Source: CALZKI01 sp045124055 (GTDB taxonomy: Bacteria > Bacillota > Clostridia > Lachnospirales > Lachnospiraceae). From it: a DNA stretch of 64,000 nt. The translations under genes and the position numbers were made by a program. Location: the NCBI GenBank assembly GCA_045124055.1, contig JBGVKZ010000017.1, positions 15,816 through 79,815 on the forward strand, read 5' to 3'. Positions 36,387 through 45,656 of the stretch are shown piece after piece; the first letter of the stretch is position 1, and each line of letters begins with the position of its first letter. Below the pieces are notes generated by a model that ran no database searches, was not told where the DNA came from, and saw nothing but the letters and a program-made list of their open reading frames with translations.

Positions 36387-36773
36387 ATGGCAAAAGGACA
36401 TAGATCCCAAATTAAGAGAGAAAGAAATGCGAACAAAGATACAAGACCTTCAGCAAAATTATCTTATGCTAGAGTGTCTGTTCAGAAAGCATGTTTCGTT
36501 TTAGATGCAATCAGAGGTAAAGATGTAACAACAGCATTAGCAATCTTAGAATACAACCCAAGATATGCATCAAGCGTTATTAAAAAATTATTACAGTCAG
36601 CAATCGCAAACGCTGAAAACAACAATGGTATGAACGTAGAAAACCTTTACATTGCAGAATGTTATGCAAACAAAGGACCTACAATGAAGAGAGTACAACC
36701 AAGAGCACAGGGTAGAGCTTATAGAATCGAAAAGAGAATGAGCCACATTACAATCGTGCTTGATGAAAGATAG
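36387..36773 (+). CDS. rplV: 50S ribosomal protein L22
   Basis: 128 residues with A-R-V-S-V-Q-K and the beta-hairpin end R-V-Q-P-R-A-Q-G-R-A that lines the exit tunnel (macrolide-related site). AAAGGAGGTTTTATCT site. Confidence 0.97.
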   Translation: MAKGHRSQIKRERNANKDTRPSAKLSYARVSVQKACFVLDAIRGKDVTTALAILEYNPRYASSVIKKLLQSAIANAENNNGMNVENLYIAECYANKGPTMKRVQPRAQGRAYRIEKRMSHITIVLDER

Positions 36774-36784
36774 GAGGAAAAATA

Positions 36785-37441
36785 ATGGGACAGAAAGTTA
36801 ATCCTCACGGCTTAAGAGTCGGCGTAATTAAAGATTGGGAATCTAAATGGTACGCTGAAGATAATTTCTCAGACTTTTTAGTTGAAGATTACAACATCAG
36901 AAAATTCCTTAAGAAGAAATTATTCAATGCTGGCGTTTCAAAAATCGAAATTGAAAGACAGTCTGATAGAGTAAAAGTAATTATTTACACAGCTAAACCG
37001 GGCGTTGTTATCGGTAAAGGCGGTGCTGAAATCGAAGTAACTAAAGCAGAACTTGCAAAATTAACAGATAAGAAAGTTTTAGTTGATATCAAAGAAATTA
37101 AAAGACCTGATAAAGAAGCACAGTTAGTAGCTGAAAACATTGCAAACCAGTTAGAAAACCGTGTATCTTTCAGAAGAGCAATGAAATCTTGTATGCGTAA
37201 TACAATGAAATCTGGAGCACTTGGTATTAAAACAATGTGTTCTGGACGTCTTGGTGGAGCAGATATGGCTCGTTCAGAGTTCTACTCAGAAGGTACTATT
37301 CCACTTCAGACATTAAGAGCAGACATCGACTATGGATTTGCAGAAGCAGATACAACTTATGGTAAAGTTGGTGTTAAAGTATGGATTTACAAGGGCGAAG
37401 TACTTCCTACAAAAGGAAACATGGAAGGGAGCGATAAATAA
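36785..37441 (+). CDS. rpsC: 30S ribosomal protein S3
   Basis: 218 residues, family length. M-G-Q-K-V-N-P-H-G-L-R start and a KH domain with V-I-G-K-G-G-A-E. Part of the mRNA entry tunnel. The last base of its stop is shared with the rplP start. Confidence 0.98.
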   Translation: MGQKVNPHGLRVGVIKDWESKWYAEDNFSDFLVEDYNIRKFLKKKLFNAGVSKIEIERQSDRVKVIIYTAKPGVVIGKGGAEIEVTKAELAKLTDKKVLVDIKEIKRPDKEAQLVAENIANQLENRVSFRRAMKSCMRNTMKSGALGIKTMCSGRLGGADMARSEFYSEGTIPLQTLRADIDYGFAEADTTYGKVGVKVWIYKGEVLPTKGNMEGSDK

Positions 37442-37878
37442 TGTTAATGCCAAAAAGAGTGAAACGTCGTAAACAGTTCCGTGGTTCTATGACAGGTAAA
37501 GCAATGCGAGGCAACACTATTACAAATGGTGAATTTGGTATCGTTGCATTAGAACCATGTTGGATTAAATCAAACCAGATTGAAGCTGCCCGTATCGCTA
37601 TGACACGTCATATCAAACGTGGTGGTAAAGTTTGGATTAAGATTTTCCCTGACAAACCAGTAACAGCAAAACCAGCAGAAACACGTATGGGTTCCGGTAA
37701 AGGTACTCTTGAATACTGGGTAGCAGTTGTTAAGCCAGGACGCGTAATGTTCGAAATCTCAGGCGTAGCCGAAGATGTAGCTAGAGAAGCATTACGTCTT
37801 GCAACACATAAGCTTCCATGTAAATGTAAAATCGTTTCTAAAGCAGACTTGGAAGGCGGTGTATCAAATGAAAACTAA
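37441..37878 (+). CDS. rplP: 50S ribosomal protein L16
   Basis: 145 residues, M-L-M-P-K-R-V-K-R-R-K start as usual for the family; overlaps rpsC by one base (TAATG). Binds near the A-site of 23S rRNA. Ends inside the start of rpmC. Confidence 0.97.
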   Translation: MLMPKRVKRRKQFRGSMTGKAMRGNTITNGEFGIVALEPCWIKSNQIEAARIAMTRHIKRGGKVWIKIFPDKPVTAKPAETRMGSGKGTLEYWVAVVKPGRVMFEISGVAEDVAREALRLATHKLPCKCKIVSKADLEGGVSNEN

Positions 37879-38077
37879 TAAGTATGTAGAAGATTTAAAA
37901 GCAAAATCAGCTGCAGAATTAGCACAGGATTTAGTAGCTGCTAAAAAAGAACTTTTCAATTTGAGATTCCAGAACGCAACAAATCAGTTAGATAATACTG
38001 CAAGAATCAAAGAAGTTCGTAAGAATATCGCAAGAATTCAGACAGTTATCACTGAAAAAGCAAAAGCAGCAGAATAA
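37868..38077 (+). CDS. rpmC: 50S ribosomal protein L29
   Basis: 69 residues, start M-K-T-N-K-Y at 37868 overlapping rplP by 11 bases; helical hairpin with L-F-N-L-R-F-Q. Tunnel-exit protein. In-frame starts further up lie deep in rplP and are not used. Confidence 0.96.
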   Translation: MKTNKYVEDLKAKSAAELAQDLVAAKKELFNLRFQNATNQLDNTARIKEVRKNIARIQTVITEKAKAAE

Positions 38078-38116
38078 GACATCTGCTAAGGAAGTTTCAG
38101 AAAGGAGACCAAAGTC

Positions 38117-38374
38117 GTGGAAGAAAGAAATCTTAGAAAAACACGTACTGGTAAAGTTACCAGTAACAAAATGGATAAAACAATCGTTGTATCCATTCAG
38201 GACAATGTAAAACATCCACTTTACAACAAAATTGTAAAGAGAACTTATAAATTAAAAGCACATGATGAAAATAATGAATGCAACATCGGTGACACAGTTA
38301 AAGTAATGGAAACAAGACCTTTGTCAAAAGACAAAAGATGGAGACTTGTTGAAATTATCGAAAGAGCAAAATAA
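38117..38374 (+). CDS. rpsQ: 30S ribosomal protein S17
   Basis: 85 residues with R-K-T-R-T-G-K-V-T-S-N-K-M-D-K-T and C-N-I-G-D-T-V. GTG start after AAAGGAGACCAAAGTC. OB-fold protein of the 30S body. Confidence 0.96.
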   Translation: MEERNLRKTRTGKVTSNKMDKTIVVSIQDNVKHPLYNKIVKRTYKLKAHDENNECNIGDTVKVMETRPLSKDKRWRLVEIIERAK

Positions 38375-38401
38375 TCACCGAATTTTGGAAGGAGAATTAG
38401 C

Positions 38402-38770
38402 ATGATTCAACAGGAAACCAGACTTAAGGTTGCTGATAACACAGGTGCTAAAGAATTACTTTGCATCAGAGTTATGGGTGGATCTACAAGAAGATATGCG
38501 AATATCGGCGATGTCATCGTTGCCAGCGTTAAAGATGCAACACCAGGCGGCGTTGTTAAAAAAGGTGACGTAGTTAAAGCCGTAGTTGTTCGTTCTGTTA
38601 AAGGCGCACGCCGTAAAGACGGTTCTTATATTAAATTTGACGAAAATGCTGCAGTTATCATCAAAGATGACAAAACTCCAAGAGGAACACGTATTTTTGG
38701 ACCTGTGGCAAGAGAGCTTCGTGACAAACAGTTTATGAAAATTGTTTCATTAGCTCCAGAAGTATTATAA
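38402..38770 (+). CDS. rplN: 50S ribosomal protein L14
   Basis: 122 residues, M-I-Q-Q-E-T-R-L-K-V-A-D-N-T-G-A start typical of the family. Contacts the 30S subunit. First gene of the spc section; GGAAGGAGAATTAGC before the ATG. Confidence 0.98.
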   Translation: MIQQETRLKVADNTGAKELLCIRVMGGSTRRYANIGDVIVASVKDATPGGVVKKGDVVKAVVVRSVKGARRKDGSYIKFDENAAVIIKDDKTPRGTRIFGPVARELRDKQFMKIVSLAPEVL

Positions 38771-38782
38771 GGAGGAAACGCT

Positions 38783-39094
38783 ATGTCAACAATGAAGATT
38801 AAAAAAGGCGACACTGTTAAAGTTATCGCTGGTAAAGACAAAGATAAAGAAGGCAAAGTTGTTTCTGTAGATCAGAAAAACGGCAAAGTTGTTGTTGAAG
38901 GTGTAAATATGATTACAAAACATACAAAACCATCAGCAGCTAACGCAAATGGCGGAATTATTCAAAAAGAAGCTCCTATTGATATTTCAAACGTTATGTA
39001 TCTTCACAAAGGAAAAGCTACAAGAGTAGGCTTTAAATTAGATGGAGACAAAAAAGTTCGTTTTGCAAAATCAACAGGCGACATCATTGATTAA
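38783..39094 (+). CDS. rplX: 50S ribosomal protein L24
   Basis: 103 residues with an N-terminal KOW motif (K-G-D-T-V-K-V-I-A-G-K-D-K). Assembly-initiating protein of the 50S. TAAGGAGGAAACGCT site. Confidence 0.97.
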   Translation: MSTMKIKKGDTVKVIAGKDKDKEGKVVSVDQKNGKVVVEGVNMITKHTKPSAANANGGIIQKEAPIDISNVMYLHKGKATRVGFKLDGDKKVRFAKSTGDIID

Positions 39095-39118
39095 TTCTAA
39101 GGAAGGAGGTCTAGAAAG

Positions 39119-39658
39119 TTGAGTAGACTTAAAGATATGTATAAAAACGAGATCGTAGACGCTATGATCAAAAAGTTTGGATATAAAAACGTAATGGAAG
39201 TTCCAAAGCTTGACAAAATCGTTCTCAACATGGGTGTTGGTGAAGCAAAAGACAACGCAAAAGTGTTAGAATCAGCAGTAAAAGATATGGAAGCTATTAC
39301 AGGCCAGAAAGTTGTAACAACAAAAGCGAAAAATTCAATCGCTAACTTCAAAATCCGTGAAGGACTTCCAATCGGATGTAAAGTTACACTTCGTGGTGAA
39401 AAAATGTATGAATTCCTTGATCGTTTAGTAAACCTTGCATTACCACGTGTACGTGACTTTAGAGGTGTAAACCCTAACGCATTCGATGGTAGAGGTAACT
39501 ATGCACTTGGTATCAAAGAACAGATTATCTTCCCTGAAATTGAATACGATAAAGTAGACAAAGTAAGAGGTATGGATATCATTTTTGTAACAACAGCAAA
39601 AACAGACGAAGAAGCACGTGAATTATTAACATTATTCAACATGCCATTCGCAAAATAA
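39119..39658 (+). CDS. rplE: 50S ribosomal protein L5
   Basis: 179 residues, family length; K-I-V-L-N-M-G-V-G-E and D-F-R-G-V visible. TTG start codon after GGAAGGAGGTCTAGAAAG. Binds 5S rRNA with L18. Confidence 0.97.
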   Translation: MSRLKDMYKNEIVDAMIKKFGYKNVMEVPKLDKIVLNMGVGEAKDNAKVLESAVKDMEAITGQKVVTTKAKNSIANFKIREGLPIGCKVTLRGEKMYEFLDRLVNLALPRVRDFRGVNPNAFDGRGNYALGIKEQIIFPEIEYDKVDKVRGMDIIFVTTAKTDEEARELLTLFNMPFAK

Positions 39659-39675
39659 TTAGGAGGTAAATTCTC

Positions 39676-39861
39676 ATGGCTAAAACAGCAATGAAGATTA
39701 AACAGCAGCGTAAACCAAAATTCTCTACAAGAGAGTATACTCGTTGCAAAATCTGTGGTCGTCCACATGCTTATTTAAGAAAATACGGAATTTGCAGAAT
39801 TTGCTTCCGTGAATTAGCATACAAAGGTGAAATCCCAGGCGTTAAAAAAGCAAGCTGGTAG
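39676..39861 (+). CDS. rpsZ: 30S ribosomal protein S14, zinc type
   Basis: 61 residues with two C-x2-C pairs (C-K-I-C and C-R-I-C), the short zinc-binding S14 form. Family-typical end P-G-V-K-K-A-S-W. A zinc-free paralogue may exist elsewhere. Confidence 0.97.
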   Translation: MAKTAMKIKQQRKPKFSTREYTRCKICGRPHAYLRKYGICRICFRELAYKGEIPGVKKASW

Positions 39862-39910
39862 GATAAAAAACTTTGTGACATCGATACAATAAAGAAGGAG
39901 GCAATCCAAA

Positions 39911-40312
39911 ATGACAATGAGTGATCCAATTGCAGATATGCTTACAAGAATCCGTAATGCAAATACTGCAAAACACGATACAGTAGACGTTCCAGCATCT
40001 AAAATGAAATTGGCTATCGCACAGATTCTTTTAGATGAAGGTTATATTAAAAAATTTGAAGTTATCGAAAACGGAAACTTCAAAACAATTCATATCACAT
40101 TGAAATACGGTGTTGATAAGAATGATAAAATCATCACAGGTATCAAGAGAATTTCTAAACCAGGTCTTCGTGTTTACGCAAACAAAGAAGAACTTCCAAA
40201 AGTTCTTGGTGGACTTGGTATTGCAATTATCTCTACTAACCAGGGTATTGTTACAGATAAAAAAGCAAGAGAACTCCAGGTTGGTGGCGAAGTATTAGCA
40301 TACGTTTGGTAG
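39911..40312 (+). CDS. rpsH: 30S ribosomal protein S8
   Basis: 133 residues, M-T-M-S-D-P-I-A-D-M-L-T-R-I-R-N-A start. Key assembly protein; in enteric bacteria it represses the spc operon. AAGGAGGCAATCCAAA site. Confidence 0.98.
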   Translation: MTMSDPIADMLTRIRNANTAKHDTVDVPASKMKLAIAQILLDEGYIKKFEVIENGNFKTIHITLKYGVDKNDKIITGIKRISKPGLRVYANKEELPKVLGGLGIAIISTNQGIVTDKKARELQVGGEVLAYVW

Positions 40313-40349
40313 TATATTAACCTAGTAAAAATTTATAGGAGGTACGGGC

Positions 40350-40892
40350 ATGTCACGTATAGGAAGAATGCCAATCGCGATTCCAGCAGGTGTTACTGTT
40401 GAAGTTGCAGAAAATAATAAAGTGACTGTAAAAGGTCCAAAAGGTACTCTTGAAAGAGTACTTCCAGCTGAGATGGAAATCAAAGTGGAAGGTGCAGAAG
40501 TTGTTGTTACAAGACCTAACGACTTAAAGAAAATGAAATCTTTACACGGTCTTACAAGAACTTTAATAAATAATATGGTAGTTGGTGTTACAGCAGGCTA
40601 CGAAAAGAAACTTGAAGTAAACGGTGTTGGTTACAAAGCAGCTAAAGCTGGTAAAACATTAACATTATCTTTAGGTTATTCTCACCCTGTTGAAATGCAG
40701 GATCCAGAAGGTATTGAAACAGTACTTGAAGGACAGAACATCATTATCGTAAAAGGTATTGATAAAGAAAAAGTTGGCCAATTCGCAGCTGAAATCAGAG
40801 ATAAGAGAAGACCTGAACCATACAAAGGTAAAGGTATTAAATATGCTGATGAAGTTATCAGACGTAAAGTTGGTAAAACTGGTAAGAAATAG
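40350..40892 (+). CDS. rplF: 50S ribosomal protein L6
   Basis: 180 residues with M-S-R-I-G-R-M-P-I start and the C-terminal R-R-P-E-P-Y-K-G-K-G-I-K-Y signature. Near the factor-binding site. TAGGAGGTACGGGC site. Confidence 0.98.
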   Translation: MSRIGRMPIAIPAGVTVEVAENNKVTVKGPKGTLERVLPAEMEIKVEGAEVVVTRPNDLKKMKSLHGLTRTLINNMVVGVTAGYEKKLEVNGVGYKAAKAGKTLTLSLGYSHPVEMQDPEGIETVLEGQNIIIVKGIDKEKVGQFAAEIRDKRRPEPYKGKGIKYADEVIRRKVGKTGKK

Positions 40893-40909
40893 ATAAGGAG
40901 AGTGTAAAA

Positions 40910-41278
40910 ATGGTTAGTAAACAGTCAAGACAGGAAGTACGTGTTAAAAAACACATCAAAATTCGTAACCGTTTCAGCGGCACAGCTGAAAGACCACGTT
41001 TAGCAGTATTCCGTAGTAATAATCATATGTATGCTCAAATTATTGATGATACAGTTGGAAAAACTTTAGTTGCAGCTTCTACACTTGAAAAAGATGTAAA
41101 AGCAGAATTAAAGAAAACTAACGATGTTGATGCAGCAGCATACCTCGGAACAGTTATTGCTAAGAGAGCAATGGAAAAAGGTATTAAAGAAGTTGTTTTT
41201 GATAGAGGCGGCTTTATATATCAAGGAAAAATCGCAGCATTAGCTGAAGCAGCCAGAGAAGCTGGCTTAGAATTCTAG
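40910..41278 (+). CDS. rplR: 50S ribosomal protein L18
   Basis: 122 residues; R-P-R-L-A-V-F-R-S-N-N-H and F-D-R-G-G-F-I-Y-Q-G are family signatures. Binds 5S rRNA. Confidence 0.98.
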   Translation: MVSKQSRQEVRVKKHIKIRNRFSGTAERPRLAVFRSNNHMYAQIIDDTVGKTLVAASTLEKDVKAELKKTNDVDAAAYLGTVIAKRAMEKGIKEVVFDRGGFIYQGKIAALAEAAREAGLEF

Positions 41279-41296
41279 GAAGGGAGAGAAAATCAC

Positions 41297-41806
41297 ATGA
41301 AACGTACAATCATTGATGTTAGTCAGTTAGAGTTAACTGAAAAAGTTGTTACTATGAAACGTGTAACTAAGGTTGTAAAAGGTGGTCGTAACTTCCGTTT
41401 TACCGCTTTGGTTGTAGTTGGCGATGGTAACGGTCACGTTGGTGCCGGTTTAGGAAAATCAAAAGAAATTCCTGATGCTATTCGCAAAGGTAAAGAAGAT
41501 GCTATTAAAAATATGATTACAGTAGCATTAGATGATAATAAATCTGTTACACACGATTTTATCGGTAAATTCGGTTCTGCAAGCGTTCTTTTAAAGAAAG
41601 CTCCAGAAGGTACAGGTATTATCGCAGGTGGTCCTGCTCGTATCGTATGTGAACTTGCAGGTATCAAAAACGTTCGTACAAAATCTTTGGGTTCAAACAA
41701 CAAGCAGAACGTAGTTCTTGCTACAATCGCTGGTTTAAGCCAGATGAAAACTCCTGAAGAAGTAGCTAAAAACCGTGGAAAATCCATCGACGAGATTATG
41801 GCTTAA
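41297..41806 (+). CDS. rpsE: 30S ribosomal protein S5
   Basis: 169 residues. N-terminal double-stranded-RNA-binding domain with R-F-T-A-L-V-V-V-G-D-G-N-G, then G-S-A-S-V-L-L-K and G-G-P-A-R. Takes part in decoding accuracy. Confidence 0.98.
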   Translation: MKRTIIDVSQLELTEKVVTMKRVTKVVKGGRNFRFTALVVVGDGNGHVGAGLGKSKEIPDAIRKGKEDAIKNMITVALDDNKSVTHDFIGKFGSASVLLKKAPEGTGIIAGGPARIVCELAGIKNVRTKSLGSNNKQNVVLATIAGLSQMKTPEEVAKNRGKSIDEIMA

Positions 41807-41820
41807 GGAGGAAATAGAAC

Positions 41821-42015
41821 ATGGCAGCAAAGAAAACAAAGACATTAAAAATTACTTTAGTAAAATCTCCTATCGGAGCTGTTCCGAAACAGAGAGCAAC
41901 TGTTGAAGCTATGGGCTTTAGAAAAGTTAACCAGACTGTTGAATTACCAGACAATGGTTCAACAAGAGGTCAGATTCAGCAGATTAGACATTTAGTTAAA
42001 GTAGAAGAAGCTTAA
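41821..42015 (+). CDS. rpmD: 50S ribosomal protein L30
   Basis: 64 residues, I-T-L-V-K-S-P-I-G and a G-F-R-K-V-N-Q-T-V turn typical of the short bacterial L30. TAAGGAGGAAATAGAAC site. Confidence 0.96.
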   Translation: MAAKKTKTLKITLVKSPIGAVPKQRATVEAMGFRKVNQTVELPDNGSTRGQIQQIRHLVKVEEA

Positions 42016-42034
42016 TAGATAAGGAGGTGTCAGA

Positions 42035-42475
42035 ATGGAATTATCAAACTTAAGACCTGCAGAAGGTTCAAAACATAGTGATAATTTTAGAAGAGGTCGT
42101 GGACACGGCTCAGGTAACGGCAAAACAGCCGGTAAAGGACACAAAGGACAGAAAGCTCGTTCAGGTGCACCAAGACCAGGTTTTGAAGGTGGTCAGATGC
42201 CATTATATAGAAGAATTCCAAAGAGAGGTTTCAAAAATAGAAACACATTGGATATCGTTGCTATCAACGTATCAGCTTTGGAAGCATTTGAAAATGGTGC
42301 AGTAGTTGACGTAGACGCTTTAATCGAAAAGGGAATCGTTAAGAATCCAAGAGATGGCGTTAAGATTCTTGGAAACGGAGAATTAACTAAGAAGCTTTCC
42401 GTAAAAGTTAATGCATATAGTGCATCAGCTAAAGAAAAAATTGAAGCTCTTGGTGGAACAGCAGAGGTGATGTAA
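42035..42475 (+). CDS. rplO: 50S ribosomal protein L15
   Basis: 146 residues; the Gly/Arg/Lys-rich N terminus (R-R-G-R-G-H-G-S-G-N-G-K-T-A-G-K-G) threads into 23S rRNA. Ends two bases before secY starts. Confidence 0.97.
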   Translation: MELSNLRPAEGSKHSDNFRRGRGHGSGNGKTAGKGHKGQKARSGAPRPGFEGGQMPLYRRIPKRGFKNRNTLDIVAINVSALEAFENGAVVDVDALIEKGIVKNPRDGVKILGNGELTKKLSVKVNAYSASAKEKIEALGGTAEVM

Positions 42476-42476
42476 T

Positions 42477-43796
42477 ATGTTTACAACACTCAAGAATGCT
42501 TTTAAAATCAAAGAGATTAGAAACAAATTATTATTTACTTTAGGAATGTTAGTTGTGGTCCGTTTGGCATCACAACTTCCAGTTCCTGGAACAAACAGCA
42601 GCGTTATCCAGCAGATTTTTGAAAGCAACGTAAGTGATGCGTTTAACTTCTTTAATGCATTTACAGGTGGTTCCTTTACAAGTTTCTCAATCGCTGCACT
42701 TAACATTACTCCATATATTACAGCTTCTATTATTATTCAGTTGTTAACAATCGCAATTCCAAAATTAGAAGAGTTGCAAAAAGATGGAGAAAGTGGTAAA
42801 AAGATTCTTGCATCCATTACACGTTATGTAACAGTAGGACTTGCACTTGTTGAAGCAGCAGCTATGACAATCGCATTTGGTAACCAAGGCTTACTTGAAG
42901 ACAAGAACGCTTTAGGATACATTACAGCGATTATTGCTTTAACAGCAGGTAGTGCTTTCTTTATGTGGATTGGTGAAAGAATCAATGAAAAAGGTGTAGG
43001 TAACGGTATTTCCGTTGTTCTTGTTATCAACATTGTATCTACAATTCCACAGGATATGGTAGGATTGTTCTCACAGTTTGTTGCAGACAGAGACATTGCA
43101 CCTGCAATTTTAAATTCAATCATCATTGTTGCAGTTCTTGTAGCATTGGTTGTTTTAATCGTATTACTTAACAGTGGAACACGTAAAATTCCAGTACAGT
43201 ATGCGAAAAAAGTACAGGGAAGAAAAATGGTTGGTGGTGGAAACACTAATATCCCATTAAAGATTAATACAGCGGGTGTTATCCCGGTAATCTTTGCTTC
43301 TTCCATTATGCAGTTCCCAGTAGTTATTTGTTCACTTTTTGGAGTGACAGGGAACAAAGACAGTTTCTGGGGTCATATCCTCTTAGGACTTAACTCAAGT
43401 AACTGGTGTAATTTTAAAGACCCTGTTTATTCTATTGGTTTAGTAGTATATGTTGCATTAGTTATCTTCTTTGCATATTTCTACACAGCAATTACATTTA
43501 ATCCAATGGAAGTTGCTGAAAATATGAAAAAACAAGGCGGATTTATCCCAGGTATCAGACCTGGAAAACCAACAAGTGAGTACTTGACAAAAATCTTGAA
43601 TTCTATTATTTTTATTGGTGCCGTTGGTCTTACAATCGTATGTATTATTCCATTCTTCTTCAAAGGAGTATTTAACGTAGAAGTATCCTTTGCAGGAACA
43701 AGTTTAATCATCGTAGTAAGTGTTATTGTTGAAACCATTAAACAGATTGAATCACAGATGTTAGTACGAAACTACAAGGGATTTTTAAACGATTAA
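42477..43796 (+). CDS. secY: Protein translocase subunit SecY
   Basis: 439 residues with ten membrane helices; the plug/gate region has P-V-P-G and the cytoplasmic loops G-I-S-V-V-L and Y-A-K-K-V-Q-G-R-K-M-V-G-G. Forms the SecYEG channel. The start is immediately after the rplO stop codon, as in other spc operons. A hairpin pair follows. Confidence 0.98.
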   Translation: MFTTLKNAFKIKEIRNKLLFTLGMLVVVRLASQLPVPGTNSSVIQQIFESNVSDAFNFFNAFTGGSFTSFSIAALNITPYITASIIIQLLTIAIPKLEELQKDGESGKKILASITRYVTVGLALVEAAAMTIAFGNQGLLEDKNALGYITAIIALTAGSAFFMWIGERINEKGVGNGISVVLVINIVSTIPQDMVGLFSQFVADRDIAPAILNSIIIVAVLVALVVLIVLLNSGTRKIPVQYAKKVQGRKMVGGGNTNIPLKINTAGVIPVIFASSIMQFPVVICSLFGVTGNKDSFWGHILLGLNSSNWCNFKDPVYSIGLVVYVALVIFFAYFYTAITFNPMEVAENMKKQGGFIPGIRPGKPTSEYLTKILNSIIFIGAVGLTIVCIIPFFFKGVFNVEVSFAGTSLIIVVSVIVETIKQIESQMLVRNYKGFLND

Positions 43797-43805
43797 TGAT
43801 TATAT

Positions 43806-43885
43806 TGATATCGGAAGGAGCAAACGCTCTTTCCGGTGTCAAAAATAAAAAGCAGGAGGGCGTAAAGTACGTTCTTCTCGTTTTT
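43806..43885 (+). terminator. Double hairpin after secY
   Basis: First stem (43806-43840): GATATCGGAAGGAGC facing GCTCTTTCCGGTGTC across AAAC, no T-run. Second, wobble-rich stem (43853-43878): GGAGGGCGTA facing TACGTTCTTC, followed by TCGTTTTTGCGTTTT. Likely a partial terminator or processing site that lowers flow into adk. Confidence 0.55.
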
Positions 43886-43980
43886 GCGTTTTAGAAACCC
43901 TATATAAGATAGAAAATTAATGTAAATAAATTACATATAAATATAGAAAATAAAAAAGTATACTTTTTGGAGGATTCGAT

Positions 43981-44625
43981 ATGAAAATTATTATGTTAGG
44001 TGCACCAGGAGCTGGAAAAGGAACACAGGCAAAAATGATAGCTGACAAATATGGAGTTCCACACATTTCAACTGGTGACATTTTCAGAGCAAACATCAAA
44101 AACGGCACAGAACTTGGTATGGAAGCAAAAAAATATATGGACCAGGGCTTACTTGTTCCAGACGAATTAACTGTAAAAATTCTTTTAGACAGAGTAGCTA
44201 ACGATGATTGTAAAAACGGCTATGTATTAGATGGTTTCCCAAGAACAATTCCACAGGCAGAAGTTTTAGATGAAGCCTTAACAAAGCTTGGCGACAAAAT
44301 CGATTTTGCAATTAATGTAGACGTACCAGATGAAAATATTATTAACCGTATGGGTGGTAGAAGGGCATGTGTAGCATGTGGTGCTACATACCATATCGTT
44401 CACATTCCACCAAAAACAGAAAACATTTGCGACAGATGTGGCAAAGAACTCATTTTAAGAGATGACGACAAACCAGAAACCGTAAAAAATCGTTTAAGTA
44501 TTTACCACGAACAGACACAGCCACTTATCGACTTCTACACAAAGAAAGGTGTATTAAAAGAAGTTGACGGCACAGTGGATATGAAAGATGTATTTAACGC
44601 AATCGTAGGTATTTTAGGAGAATAG
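43981..44625 (+). CDS. adk: Adenylate kinase
   Basis: 214 residues. P-loop G-A-P-G-A-G-K-G-T-Q (7-16), D-G-F-P-R-T, and a zinc lid with C-x2-C...C-x2-C (C-V-A-C and C-D-R-C) as in Gram-positive bacteria. Interconverts ATP + AMP and 2 ADP. Start after TTTGGAGGATTCGAT. Sits between secY and map as usual. Confidence 0.98.
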   Translation: MKIIMLGAPGAGKGTQAKMIADKYGVPHISTGDIFRANIKNGTELGMEAKKYMDQGLLVPDELTVKILLDRVANDDCKNGYVLDGFPRTIPQAEVLDEALTKLGDKIDFAINVDVPDENIINRMGGRRACVACGATYHIVHIPPKTENICDRCGKELILRDDDKPETVKNRLSIYHEQTQPLIDFYTKKGVLKEVDGTVDMKDVFNAIVGILGE

Positions 44626-44626
44626 A

Positions 44627-45379
44627 ATGGCAGTTTCCATCAAATCGAAAAGAGAAATTGAATTAATGCGTGAATCCTGCCGATTACTTGCCACCGTGCA
44701 TAAAGCATTGGAAGAAGCAATCAAGCCAGGAATGTCTACATTGGATATTGACAGATTAGGCGAAAAACTTATTCGTGATTTAGGTTGTATTCCAAATTTC
44801 AAAGACTACCACGGCTATCCAGCGTCTATTTGCGTTTCTGTAAATGACGAGGTGGTACACGGTATTCCAAGTAAACACAGAATCTTACAGGAAGGCGATA
44901 TTGTCAGCCTGGACGCAGGACTCATTTATAAAGGCTATCATTCCGATGCGGCAAGAACACATGCCGTAGGAAAAATCAGCAGCGATGCACAAAAATTAAT
45001 TGATGTAACCAGACAGAGTTTCTTTGAAGGTATCAAAATGGCAAAAGCTGGCAATCATTTACATGATATCTCAAATGCCATTGATGCCTATGTATCTCAG
45101 TTTGGCTACGGCATCGTAAGAGACCTTGTGGGCCACGGAATTGGAACACAATTACACGAAGACCCACAGATTCCTAATTTTGCACAAAAGAGACGTGGTA
45201 TCCGTTTAGAGCCAGGTATGACCCTTGCTATTGAGCCGATGATTAATATGGGTAGAGCAGATGTAGAATGGTTAGATGATGATTGGACAGTTGTTACAGA
45301 AGACGGTTCTTTATCAGCACACTATGAAAACACCATCTTAATCACAGAAGGCGAACCTGAAATTTTAACACTTTACTAA
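44627..45379 (+). CDS. map: Type I methionine aminopeptidase
   Basis: 250 residues. Metal ligands visible in S-L-D-A-G and H-S-D-A-A-R-T, G-H-G-I-G-T-Q-L-H-E, A-I-E-P-M and Y-E-N-T. Removes the first Met from new proteins. One base after the adk stop codon. Confidence 0.97.
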   Translation: MAVSIKSKREIELMRESCRLLATVHKALEEAIKPGMSTLDIDRLGEKLIRDLGCIPNFKDYHGYPASICVSVNDEVVHGIPSKHRILQEGDIVSLDAGLIYKGYHSDAARTHAVGKISSDAQKLIDVTRQSFFEGIKMAKAGNHLHDISNAIDAYVSQFGYGIVRDLVGHGIGTQLHEDPQIPNFAQKRRGIRLEPGMTLAIEPMINMGRADVEWLDDDWTVVTEDGSLSAHYENTILITEGEPEILTLY

Positions 45380-45402
45380 AAAAATAAGTAGGAGTGATGA
45401 AA

Positions 45403-45654
45403 ATGGTAGGAAAGTTTGCAACATCAAAGGCTGGTCACGATAAAACAAAATTATATATCATAATGAATGAAGATACAGAATATGTATATCTGGTTGACGG
45501 AGATTTAAAACCCCTTGATAAGCCAAAAAAAAAGCGTAAAAAGCATATTCAAATTATCAACAGAGTTGATGAAACAATTCAAAATAAATTAGACACTAAG
45601 CAAATCATTTACAATGAGGACATTAAAAGAGCAATCAAGCTATATTGGAGGTAA
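45403..45654 (+). CDS. KOW-domain RNA-binding protein (map-infA linker)
   Basis: 83 residues. N-terminal KOW-like stretch (V-G-K-F-A-T-S-K-A-G-H-D) and a very basic middle K-P-K-K-K-R-K-K. Clostridia carry such an L14e-like protein between map and infA. ATG 45403 is chosen because TAGGAG lies eight bases before it; GTG 45394 and ATG 45397 are too close. The exact role is unknown, probably ribosome-associated. Confidence 0.8.
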   Translation: MVGKFATSKAGHDKTKLYIIMNEDTEYVYLVDGDLKPLDKPKKKRKKHIQIINRVDETIQNKLDTKQIIYNEDIKRAIKLYWR

Positions 45655-45656
45655 AT

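Noticed and set aside
41434..41787. 117-codon ORF opposite rpsE
   Set aside because: Antisense shadow of a ribosomal protein gene; no ribosome binding site or family match.
43917..44108. Small ORF opposite the adk start
   Set aside because: Antisense shadow over a conserved gene without start signals.
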